DNA of 64,000 nt, from contig JAUGWO010000124.1 of the NCBI GenBank assembly GCA_049724395.1, positions 1 to 64,000 of the forward strand, read 5' to 3'. Below the pieces are notes generated by a model. It had not been told where the DNA came from. It did no database searches and worked only from the letters and a program-made list of their open reading frames with translations. The position numbers and the translations under genes are program-made. The DNA is from Spongospora subterranea f. sp. subterranea. Taxonomy: Eukaryota; Endomyxa: Phytomyxea; Phytomyxea; Plasmodiophorida. This document shows positions 11,991 through 21,728 of this stretch, one piece after another; within the stretch, counting starts at the first letter, position 1, and each line of letters starts with the position of its first letter.

Positions 11991-12740
11991 CATATCTTGG
12001 ATCATCCATAACCGCAAGAACGGGATGTTCTCCGGTTTCACAAAGTCCATGGTGCAACCACTGAAATTGCTGTGCAGCCACTCCAAGACGTATACGCCGC
12101 AACTCGAAGTATCTCTCTGCGTCGTACAGAAAACTTCAATCGTTCCGTTGTTTAGATTGGAAAAAAAATGGCATAGATTCCGATCCGGGTCCTGATCTGG
12201 CGCAACGAAGGTGGCCTTTCCCCTCTTTGATCCAATCTTGGAATTTCCGTGCCAGAGCAACAGTTTTCATCCATGAGTAAATATCATGCATTTCATGAAT
12301 TAGTTTTCTGAACTGAAATCAGTAACATTTGACAACTAAGACATGATGCCTCTACCTGGAATAAACTCCGAAACGTTCTAAAGAAACTGAGTAATGTTCA
12401 TCTGGAGTAAAACCTCCGGCCATCAAAATTTTGTGACACTTGTCTACCAGATTTTTTGGCAACAAATTCGATATCTGAAAAATAGTGTCGGAATGTAAAC
12501 AGCGATTTCATTCTTGGCCGAACCACACCAGGTGAAAAGTTGATCATCGACAGTCAATGGAGGGTGTCGACCCACCATTGATATTGAAGAATCCATCTGA
12601 GGGTTCCCACGCGAACAGATTGATGTACAGACCTCCACATGTTACAAAGTGTATATTTGAGGTGCCTGCGCGCAGTATCGATCAATTTTCGATCAATTGT
12701 ACAGGTGTACGACAGTGTTTTGCTCAGTGTATCCATAACG
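11982..12740 (-). pseudogene. Ulp1/SENP-like (C48) cysteine peptidase relic
   Basis: The minus-strand frame 12260-11982 contains QRDTSSCGVYVLEWL, which fits the Gln...Asp-x-x-x-Cys-Gly-Val catalytic Cys box of Ulp1-type SUMO peptidases. Upstream minus-strand sequence to about 12,740 contains fragments that could be the preceding substrate-binding and His region, but it changes frame repeatedly. C48 domains are often captured by MULE-type transposons, so in this island it is more likely a transposon gene than a host SUMO protease. Its intron structure is unresolved and no full-length protein is possible from this copy. Confidence 0.5.
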
Positions 12741-12780
12741 GGCTGCGCACAGTTTCGATCAATTTTCGATCAAAATGTAT
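12660..12780. repeat. Short direct repeat with ATCGATCAATTTTCGATCAA core
   Basis: Two near-identical copies of a TCGATCAATTTTCGATCAA motif, each preceded by a GCGCAG/GCACAG block, lie about 80 bases apart at about 12,670 and 12,750. The motif is partly self-complementary. No function can be assigned; a transposon end is possible. Confidence 0.5.
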
Positions 12781-12899
12781 TCCTCCGACAGCTGGCCCAA
12801 TTAGAGTCATAACTCTCAGCCGTCGACTTCTGGCCCAACCGGAAAATAATGAGTCGGTCATATTCCAAGGTGCGGCAAAGGTCAGTTTAGCACTTTAGA

Positions 12900-13870
12900 C
12901 CAATGCCGGCTATATGAACTTGACTATATATGGTTCTAGATCAATCCAGGACCTGCTATGAATCCAGTTTTTGCAAAATTATTATGTGGATGGCCCGTCG
13001 AACAAACAGCTGCTGACTTGGGCAATCTATAGTTCAATAATCACTGGATGTTGATATCCATCGACCTTATGATGCGATAATTTTCCTGTATGATTCACTG
13101 AGATCGGCAACGTTTCAAGACAAATTACAGGAGGTGAATACGCTCTGTATACAGCCATAGTTTTTTAACATTTTCTCTGATCACGATTGGGAAACCGCAA
13201 GCCTGACGGTCCGCTTTAAAGGGATCCTTTGAGCTGTGATTTGTTCATTTCGACAATGGCTGCTGTTCAGGCAGATCGGTCCACCTTGCCGGATGAACTG
13301 TCCGAGTCCGAACTCGACCTGATAACGATCCATTGCCTTTTGAAATAATTCAATAAACTCATGAGCAAATGCGTTTCCAATATTTTTCAAGCACGTAAAG
13401 ATAGACATCGATGTTTCGACGGCCATCCGCATAATAGTTTCAATTAACACTGAATTCGTAGCAGGTCCTGGATTGGTCCAAGACCATATATAGTCAAGTT
13501 CATATAGCCGGCATTGCTCATGAATGTATTGAATCAACTCAAAACGGCAATGGATCTTTGTCAGGTCGAGTTCAGAGTTCAGACTCGGACAGTTCATCCG
13601 GCAAGGTGGACTGATCTGCCTGAGCAGCAGCCATTATGAAAATGAACTAACAACACTAAAAGAATCCCTTTGAAGCGGACCGTCAGGCATTGCGGTTTCC
13701 CAATTGTGATAAGGGAAAATGTCAAAAAGCCATGGCTGTATACAGAGCATTTTCACCTCCTGTAAGTTGTCTTGAAACGTTGCCGATCTCAGTGGATCAG
13801 AGGAAACCATCGCATCATAAGGTCGATGGATATCAACATCCAGTGAGTATTGAACTAGAGATTGACTACA
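12900..13870. repeat. Rearranged inverted repeat blocks
   Basis: Two pairs of diverged inverted copies occur here. The segment 13,030-13,325 reappears inverted at 13,555-13,865, and 12,900-12,965 reappears inverted at 13,440-13,515. The left-to-right order is II, I, II', I', so this is not one simple palindrome. The copies differ by scattered substitutions and small indels. A 138-codon minus-strand frame (13597-13181) spans the junction and matches nothing I recognise. These look like nested copies of one transposable sequence. Confidence 0.65.
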
Positions 13871-14300
13871 GCTGTTTGTTGAAATGACGCGAAAACACAA
13901 TCAAAGATAGGACAAAGAATAAGCTTGAATGAAGTGTCGACCGCATGAGGAAACGGGATAGGGTGACTGTCTCGGCAGACGTCAGACGATAGAGCTAACA
14001 CGTGAGGATGGTATGTTCGGAAACATGAGAACACCGCATCGATGGAAAAATTATCGAGACCCTGTTTTTCCGGAGCCTGAACATCAAGTCGCCCGAGTTG
14101 AGGCCACGCCACAGTTTCATGGAATTGAGTGGCGACAATATTTGGTCGAGAACTTGAATTTCCATGTTTCGGAGTGAAGGACTCATCAACCTTCTTGTTG
14201 CGTAGATGCCGGTTTCATGCTCAGGCAAGAGGAGACAAGTAATGAATTCGTGGGCAGCAGGGGCTATTTGCAGCGCAATGTGTAGAACAGTCATGGGATT
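13855..14300 (-). other. Unrecognised minus-strand coding-like segment
   Basis: Overlapping minus-strand frames of 99 and 85 codons (14294-13995 and 14112-13855) lie directly upstream of the inverted blocks. The first ends in a basic stretch (FRLRKNRVSIIF). I do not recognise either and cannot tell a degraded transposon gene from chance. Confidence 0.25.
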
Positions 14301-14794
14301 ATATTACATCACTAACAGCAGGTTCAGGGTTGAACGAGAAAACAGATTATTAACTAAGCAACCATGCTGCTTACAATAAAAAAAATGCAAGAAACGTCTG
14401 ACGAAATTTGAACACAATGCCAACAATCCTCCATAATAACTGTGGGTGGACCTTGGGTTGAATGCTTGATTTGATAAAAATTCAGATTAAACTCTGAGCC
14501 AAGTCCACAACAGACTGATGAAGGACGAATGAATCATCCTGACAAAGCAACGAGATTAGTAAGCCATAACATTAAACCAACATCCTGTGCCTGTTCAAGA
14601 AGCTGATGCTGATTATGCCCCACTAAACAGCAACTTGCTCTAGCATCGTCGCTGGGTTTGACCATTGTATCAAGCCGCGACTGAAACTGTAGCAAGGAAC
14701 AATTCCTCAAACTGTCTGCAAGGGCGGGATGCTAATGGTGGAGACGACCGTCAAAGGTTCGCTGTCAGGAAATTCTTTGGAATAATCGAATCAC
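14301..14794. other. Intergenic, nothing identified
   Basis: AT-rich sequence with an A-run near 14,380. I see no gene, RNA or repeat here that I can support. Confidence 0.4.
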
Positions 14795-15374
14795 ACGTTG
14801 ATGGTGACCTTTGCTCTGTCACCGGAATAATGGCATCAAAAATTTCTGATGACGATGGTCTGCTGGAGTCAACAAGTTCGACCTCTAGAAGTACAAAACA
14901 TGAAAAATTTCAATGAATAATTGATATCATACCGGCATACGGTGATGGAGACCTTTGCTCTGTCACCGGAATAATGACATGAAAATATGGTTTGCTGAAA
15001 TCAACATTGACAAATCATATTTGCTGGCGCCGCCGAGGGAGCACGTTTTACCAGGCCGGCAGCACACTCATACAACAAATCGCGCTCCTGCAGCAGTTCG
15101 GCAGCGAAAAGCAACGCGTGGGCGGCAAGCACTGTTCGCAATGCGCCAGGAATGGGATTTTATCTACAGACGGATATCGTTCAGGAGGAAGGTGTCCTTT
15201 CTTTTATCAATCATCTCAGGCGGTATCATCGGGTTCACTGTCTGCCGGTATTTTTTCCAATTATTCCATGTAAATATTCTAACGTCCTGTACTTCTAGAG
15301 TTCGAACTTGTTGATTCCAGTAAACCATATTTTGATGACATTATACCGATGACAGAGCAAAGGTCTTCATTACC
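14795..15374. mobile_element. MITE-like element with about 100-bp inverted ends, plus a nested extra end
   Basis: The segment 14,795-14,905, with GACCTTTGCTCTGTCACCGG and then a CAACAAGTTCGA...CTCTAGAAGTAC block, reappears inverted at about 15,280-15,374. A second direct copy of the outer part starts at 14,938. The interior (about 15,020-15,240) is GC-richer and carries no gene I can recognise. This fits a small non-autonomous DNA transposon into whose left side another end has been inserted. Its superfamily is undetermined. Confidence 0.6.
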
Positions 15375-15405
15375 GTGTGTCGGCGTCTGTTGTCCAGAGT
15401 TTCTA

Positions 15406-15502
15406 AGTTCTAATACAGAATTGTTATCCACCGATCTAGGAACACAGAATTGTCATCCACCAATCTAGGTAGATCGGTGCATAACAATTCTGTATTAGAA
15501 CT
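15406..15502. repeat. 32-bp-arm hairpin next to the MULE-like element
   Basis: The 32-base sequence at 15406-15437 is the reverse complement, with one mismatch, of 15471-15502. A third partial copy (ACAGAATTGTCATCCACCAA) sits in the loop. The right arm ends on the target duplication of the neighbouring transposon, so the hairpin may belong to the insertion target. Confidence 0.7.
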
Positions 15503-15509
15503 AAAAAAC
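15501..15509. repeat. Target-site duplication, left copy
   Basis: CTAAAAAAC at 15501-15509 is repeated at 17230-17238, immediately outside the two ends of the transposon between them. A length of 8-9 bp fits Mutator-like and KDZ elements. Confidence 0.75.
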
Positions 15510-17229
15510 GGGCCACTAGAAAAGACTGGATCAAAAAGCTGGATCAAAAAGTGCGTGCCAGTCTTTGAATCCAGTCTTTTCTGTCCTACAGAAAAGACTG
15601 GATTCAAATCACCAGTCATGACGTTCAAAAGACTGGATTCAATCATTCGAATTAAATCAGAGGCCCCGCCATACAAATGACTGGTGGAGGCCGTAGTTCA
15701 GCAATACGACTTTGGCTCGTTTGTGGACCCCAAAGGTTTAACGAGGTTGGCAGGTTTATGGGTTGTTGGGGTTACGGGTTTAAGAGGTGGCAGCTTGGGG
15801 TTTAGGACAGTGTAAAAGACCCTAAGAGGTGGCAGCTTAGCGAAGACTCGTCCAGGCTTCAACTCGTCCAAGTGGCACTCGAGAAATTGAAACGCTTAGA
15901 CAAGTTAATCAAATATCGGGCAAACTCTGCAGAAGGCTGGACACTCTGGACGGTTCTATGCCGTTGTTCAAAACTTGATGAAAGGGCTGATATCGCAGTC
16001 GACTTCTTCGTCCGTCGATTCAGATTATTTTCGTTTGCAAGTTGTTGAAATTATTTTATAAGTTTTAGGACAAGATTTTGATCTCCTGGTGTGGCCCGTC
16101 TGTAGGCAATTGGAACAAGTAATGAACGTCTCTTTGCACACCTTCGCAACGACCGCTGTATTTGCCCTTTCATTCGGTTTGTAACGGCAACAAAACTGTT
16201 CAAGTTATTCACCGTTTCTGTGGGAGAATAAAAAACAGATTCAACGAGCAATCTACGTACAGAGCAAACCTTGAAACAAGCAAATAAACATTCCAATAAA
16301 GACGTGATGTAGCACGTATTATTGTCATGGCCATAGCTTTGATACGTAGTCAGTGCATTTCTATTAATGTTACGACTTCCTTTAGGGCGACCTAATTTAG
16401 CTTTTACTATATTGTCCGGGCCAACTAATTCCTTAGAAGTGTCAGGGGCTCGCCCGTCATTGGCAAGCATTCCTGCCGGATAATAGTTTCACCACAGCCG
16501 TTCCGACAACTATCGATTAGTTCAGCATTATGAAAAGAAAGACCAGAAAAATACCTGATGTTGAAATCATTGAGGTCGTTCTGCTTCGGCCTTAACGCTG
16601 AGACACGACAAGCAGAGGTCGGCAGAGAACAAAAAAGAACCCCGACACATCTTTTTGCAACAAAACGCACGCCCTTGCCAATCTGGAGAGACCTTGTGCT
16701 CTGTAACTGCCACCGGGAATAGCAATTAAGTAGATTGGGCATGTCCTTAATGTTTTCAAACCGGTATACATCAGGTGACAGTGGGTATCCCGATGAATCA
16801 ATTTCGTGATCAGTGTGATTGTGAGGAGTTAAATCGAAATCGTCAGAGTCATCAATTGCCCATGTGGACTGCGCGCGCCGCATTTGTTGTAAAGGGAAGT
16901 TGGAGGCAGGCATGAGTATTAAGGTCTCGGGATGTGATTATACAAGCTCTTGCTACCAAGTCTGATCAAATTGTGGAATGCGGGAAGTCCCGGAGCCGCA
17001 CGGTCGCACCGCACCGTCCGGTAACCCTGTTCATTCACTTCGCAGAAAATCCTTTGAGTCATTTGTATGGCGGGGCCTCTGATTTAATTCGAATGATTGA
17101 ATCCAGTCTTTTGAACGTCATGACTGGTGATTTGAATCCAGTCTTTTCTGTAGGACAGAAAAGACTGGATTCAAAGACTGGCACGCACTTTTTGATCCAG
17201 CTTTTTGATCCAGTCAATTCTGTAGGCCC
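15510..17229. mobile_element. MULE/KDZ-like DNA transposon, 1,720 bp, 173-bp terminal inverted repeats
   Basis: Terminal inverted repeats at 15510-15682 and 17057-17229 both start GGGCC and are essentially identical except for about 15 outer bases. They are flanked by the 9-bp duplication CTAAAAAAC. Each repeat contains several copies of a GACTGGATTCAA-type word in both orientations and a palindrome with 19-base arms around a 3-base loop. Ends this similar indicate a recent move or recent conversion. The interior carries one minus-strand gene but no DDE transposase, so the copy must depend on an enzyme made elsewhere. By end structure and duplication length it is closest to Mutator-like or KDZ elements; the assignment is inferred. 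Confidence 0.75.
16051..16913 (-). CDS. Transposon-borne gene: zinc-binding + AT-hook + ubiquitin-protease-like Cys box
   Basis: Two minus-strand frames overlap by 46 bases: 16913-16425 (162 codons) and 16470-16051 (139 codons). They may be joined by splicing or separated by a one-base shift. The first has a Cys-rich block RCVGVLFC...C...RP followed by CRNGCGE, resembling the FLYWCH/WRKY-type zinc modules of Mutator-family transposases. The second starts with an AT-hook (GRPKGSRN) and then HDNNTCYITSLLECLF, close to the NTCYxNSLLQ Cys box of C19 ubiquitin-specific proteases. The His box expected further on is absent, and the frame ends after about 90 more residues. Function is unknown; peptidase-like domains are recurrent passengers in MULE and KDZ elements. 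It could also be a truncated transposase N-terminus. Confidence 0.5.
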
Positions 17230-17249
17230 CTAAAAAACTCCCTCCTTTC

Positions 17250-18724
17250 ATGTGGAGAAACTTCAGAATGTTTTCAAATTTCCTGTCGCCTTTCTATAGA
17301 AGATTCTTGACATGAGTTGGACATTCGCCCAACAATGATCGAGTGGCTCAAAGGTTTCAAATTCTTGGGTGTAATTGAACCATCTAATCAATAAAACCCA
17401 TGATCCGTCTTTCTCCCGACGAACATCCATGATGTCTTGAACTTCGAAACCCGTGCTATAATGGGTTATTTGAGCTAAGGTTGGTAGTTACGTCCAAAGA
17501 CGAATCCGCATAAGACTTAAGGCGTTGCCAAATGCACATCAGAGACTTGTCTGGTAATCAGATCTTTCATTTGAAAAACAAAGTCGGATACTGCTCCCTT
17601 GAACGGTGCAGGCCCATGCCATTTGAAGTTTTAACTTGCCACCCAACTGACGTTTGTGGCATAGCGTAAAGTAAAAAAAAACACTCACCTACCGCAAAAT
17701 TAACCTTTGGGGCACGCTGAATGTCGCCGTCGTGTTTCTTCTCGAACACGGGAGACTTCACGATGCATATCAGCAAAACTGTTTCTTAGCTTAGCAATAT
17801 GATCCACTAAATCTTCTGTTGATAGTCAGACGTGTAGAACTTTCGACCTGTTCGGGGGCCAGATTGCATCTAATGGAGACGATGGCACTCTGCCCGAAAA
17901 CAACGTTATTGGAGCAAAAGGTCCTAATCTTGCCACGCGTTGCAAAAACCAAATGACGGTGAGACCGAGTTATTCAGAGAAAAACGAACCAACGGCAGGA
18001 GTGTAGGCCATTCTTTGCGATTAATTCACATTTCCGAGCATAAGCTCCTTAACATTGACAAAACGTGATAATTTGCCGTCTCAACGCCACCATGAGACCA
18101 CGGCGTGTATTCCTAAAAGTAAATGATGGTTAGTATGTAATGTCAAACATAGTTCTTCGATCACACAATTCAGAAATGAAATCCTCGATAGGAAACCCAA
18201 ATTTCAACGATTCCGAACCTCGTGAGCCAGTCCAATAAAGAGGAAGCTGTGTGCATTGCAGTGGGCTCGATTGCCGGGAAAAGATCAATGTAACCGGAAA
18301 ATCGATCTCTTTCTACATGAACCTGTTTGAACATTAAACGAAACGATCCCATGAACAAATAGTCGAAATCCATTATGCTGTTCGGACGGGTTGCTTCTGC
18401 AGATGCGCCAAATGCTCGTGGAATATGCTCTCCTAGTTTTCCCGGGGAAAACAGTGCAGATATTTATCCACAAACCCAAACGTATCCTTTTAGTGCTTGA
18501 TAAGTTGAGCGCCGTTCACGATGACCTGCCGAGCTACAATGGGCTATAATCATTGATCGGAGTTGCAAGTGGGCGTCGTCCCTGATGGTAGCCAACTCCA
18601 TCCATCCATTGACTTCAGCTTCAATGAGCTTCATTCGATGCGTATCCTTGTTGATAATCTGACTAAAAATGAAGCTGCAAATACGGCAAGTTCGCCGCAT
18701 TTTGATGGAACTTAGTAAGGTCAA
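17250..18724 (-). mobile_element. Ty3/gypsy relic: integrase to chromodomain-like end
   Basis: From right to left on the minus strand: an integrase zinc-finger region (IIAHCSSAGHRE, about 18,540), part of the integrase core (RFSGYIDLFPA, about 18,290), and a chromodomain-like tail (DIMDVR, WVLLIRW, about 17,300-17,440). It is an old, heavily broken copy with many interruptions, and it belongs to a different gypsy lineage from those at 2-8 kb. The pogo element abuts it on the right and the MULE-like element on the left, so both probably landed in or beside it. Confidence 0.65.
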
Positions 18725-19035
18725 CAGTAGAATCTGTTATACGGTCGGTGGCAGGTTTCAATCAATTATAAGCGAGTATCATTCACATAACGTTTTTAGC
18801 TTAAAAGTGTCCGATCGACAGTTCACCTCAGTTCCGAATGTGAAACAAATTGCGCTCGCAATATGTAACTGCGCGACAGTGAGAACCTGGGCCTGTTCGC
18901 ACATGCGGACTTGGGTTGGAGTGACCTGTCATCTGCTATAATCTTTTCGCGTTGGTGATTCTTGCTTTTGTTCGTTGCTGGTTCAGTTCACATCTGTTGT
19001 TTGAAACGAATTGTTGTGCTATTTGTACTAATATA

Positions 19036-20723
19036 ATGAATGGATATCATCAGTGAGTGCAATTCATGTTTACCAAATCAACTTAGTCAATAGTTTTTCA
19101 GTTGTCCTGCGTGCGGTCGACCAGTTCACCCGTTTTGCGGCAAACCATACGAAAATGATGATGAAGGATATGGCCAGCGCATCTGGTGCTCCTCGTCAGG
19201 AGAATGTTTGCTGTCAAGTGAACAGCAGGATGAGTCCGACTGAGATGTCTTGTCTTCTGAGTCAGTCTCTTCTGGTGATCAGCATGCGTCCGATGAAGCT
19301 CCTATAACTGTTTCTAACGCAAATACACGCCGTAAACCAAGTCGTCAAGTGGGAATAGGCCCCAAATCTGGCAAAAGCATCTGAGCGCACCTCAAATGAC
19401 CCAGCTGAAACTTGCTGAATGGGCCAAACAGGAAATCCAGCTACATAAGCTGACCCAAGCTACCATTTCTACAAATCTGAAGGATTTTCGCAGCGCATCG
19501 TATGGCGGTGGTGATCTTTCCAATGAACAAGTTAAAACAATCTTTCGAAAAGAGCAAAGAATGCGGAATGAGCCAGAAAAATCTTGCAGGTTGGGCGAAA
19601 CAAAAGTTCAATCTCCAAAAAGCACCCTGTCAAGCGACGATTTCGAACATAATCAACAACAAACGTGGTATTTCGGACTCGTTGGGTGATAAAGAACGTA
19701 GTCTAAAGCGCAAACATGTTTTCAGGTCGCCAGAGTTGGACAACATTCTGGTTGAATGGATTCTGCAACGCCAACAAAACCGAGTTTCTTTGACTTGGCA
19801 ACTGATACGAAGAAAGGCTCACGATTTTCGCTAAACAGTTGAAGCTGCGGCAGGACCAGCGCCCAACGTTTTCCGATGGTTGGTTGGAAAAATTTCTACA
19901 TCGTCATGGACTTCAAACAATTGTTCAGTGGGTGAAAGTGGTCTGCAGACGCTGCCGCGATCGAATCTGCTTTGCCTGACCTTTAATCCGCAATTAGACA
20001 GTACTCTCGCACCGGACCGGACGATTGCGTCCAAACAGCTTGAGGGTTTGAAAAAGGATAAAACTCGAATGAGTATTGCGCTGTGTGCCAATGCAGATGC
20101 CAGCGAAAAACTGAATCTCATGATAATTGGGCATGCAGGAAAACCTAGAGCTTTCAACAAACAATCCGGACAACAGTTGGGATTTTACTACCGCCACAAC
20201 CGAAAGGCATGGATGACCACCATTCTCTTTCAGGAGTGGCTTCAGGGGTTCGATACCAGAATGAAAAGGCAACGTCCTTCTTCTATTGGATAATGCTCCA
20301 ACGCATATGGTCACGAACATGGAGCTTTCAAACGTTAAGGTGTTGTTCGTACCGTCAAACACCACGTCGCGGAACCAGCCAATGAATGCCAGCATCATTG
20401 CTGCTTTTAACAAACGATACCGATCGTTCCCTTTGGCAAATGCAGTAGATCGAGATGCCGCTGGGGAACAGAATCTCTATAAAGTGGACATCCTCAAAGC
20501 GATGAGATGGTGCCGAGCAGCTTGGAATTCCATGACGCATGACACTATTGCAAACTGCTGGCGTCACAATGGCTTGATGGCTGCACCAGCTACGTCATCA
20601 GACGATATTGAGGTCAATGAGCTCCTTTTATCGCAAATCGCCGAGCTAAAAATCTCTTCGCCTTTGTCAATGGAAGAGATGGTATCTCACGAATGCCAGT
20701 CGTTAGTGCACAATCAAAACTGA
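19036..20723 (+). pseudogene. pogo/Tigger transposase pseudogene
   Basis: A possible first exon (19036-19052), a 49-nt intron and a second exon give a zinc-finger-like start: CPACGRPVHPFCGKPY. In-frame stops follow at about 19,240 and 19,380. Two copies of a CENP-B-type helix-turn-helix can be seen (MTQLKLAEWAKQ at 19,396 and MSQKNLAGWAKQKF at about 19,565) in different frames. The DDE core follows: PDRTIASKQL (about 20,010), LLLDNAPTH (about 20,285, second Asp) and QPMNASIIAAF (about 20,380). The last position is Asp in active pogo enzymes and Asn here. A frame change lies shortly before 20,285. The copy is therefore catalytically dead on several counts. Confidence 0.75.
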
Positions 20724-21240
20724 TCAAGAGCTCGTGGAATTGTTCTATGAAGCTCCTGAGGATCAAGCTGAACGTTCTGATATAAATGAACAACATTTTG
20801 AGGTCTCAACCGAAGCCTATATTAACGCACTCAAACTTACCTTGAACCTTCTGGTTGACGAGCCTCAAGAGAATGAAATTGGCATTCGTCAAGTTCGTAA
20901 AAATTTTGTTCCGTCTCAGCAAGGAGCAGTCGTCAAAACAGATAGAAGATCTTTAAACAGAGCGACATTCGCTTATACTGTACTCTGCTGGTTTAAAACA
21001 GAAATGCCTGATCCTCAGGAGTTTCACAAAACAATTCCACGAGCTCTTGATAGGTAACCTGATTGTACTTTAAGGACTGGAAACATTCGTGAGATGCTGT
21101 CCCTTCCATTGACAAAGGCGAAAGAGATGTTTAGCTTGGCCATATGAAATAAGAGGAGCTCATCGACCTGATTATCGTCTGATGAAGCAGCTCGTGCAGC
21201 CATCAAGCCAGTGTGATGCCAGCAGTTTGCAATACAGGTA
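20551..21240. repeat. Inverted duplication of the 3' part of the pogo gene
   Basis: About 220 bp at 20,551-20,770 (the end of the DDE region, GCAAACTGCTGGCG...) reappears inverted at about 21,010-21,240, diverged by perhaps a fifth. The intervening 240 bases are single copy and hold an 80-codon remnant. The duplication makes the 3' end of the element a fold-back. Confidence 0.7.
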
Positions 21241-21450
21241 CTGTATACGGGATCTCAAACAGAGCAGGTTTATAAAGTTTAAGAGATTACTATAAATTAT
21301 AAGCCATAGAACGCAATCGGTGGACGCCATTTATATCAATTATAAGCGAGCATTAGTAATAAGAGCTTTATTTATAAGAGATTCTACTGAACTTTCTATC
21401 AATTATAAGCGAGTATCAAAAATAAAAAGGGCATTTATAAGAGTCTACTG

Positions 21451-21728
21451 TATAAGTAGATGTGATTTCGGTATTACGGGTCCTAATACACATGGTCGTG
21501 CATTTACTTGAAATTCGAGGTTTCTCTTGCAGCACTCCCAGCAGCACATTTTACAAGAGAAATTTATTGTCTTTAGTACGGTTTGATAGTATTAGACTCA
21601 CACTTGATCTCTGTGAGCGTTATTGAAGAGTACCTGAAGATGCACTAAAGTGCTTGCTGACACGGCTCCTCATAAACCTGTCCATTTTTCCAGCATTGGT
21701 TTGCGATTTTCACGCTTCCAACAGAAAC
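21451..21728. other. Spacer between pogo and gypsy elements
   Basis: About 280 bases with no gene or repeat I can name. Confidence 0.4.

Larger units (their letters stand above)
18725..21450 (+). mobile_element. pogo/Tigger-type DNA transposon, degenerate
   Basis: The ends CAGTAGAATCTGTTATACGG at 18725 and, inverted, CAGTAGACTCTTATAAATGC ending at 21450 form imperfect terminal inverted repeats of the pogo type. TA follows the right end, but the left flank reads AA, so the target duplication is imperfect. An extra end-like copy (TTTATAAGAGATTCTACTG) lies at about 21,370. The motif TCAATTATAAGCGAGTAT occurs near both ends in the same orientation. The interior codes for a broken CENP-B/DDE transposase. 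Confidence 0.7.

Noticed and set aside
8188-17229. A Polinton or other large capsid-bearing element
   Set aside because: No capsid, packaging ATPase or DNA polymerase B sequence is present; the recombinase and the peptidase relics belong to separate elements.
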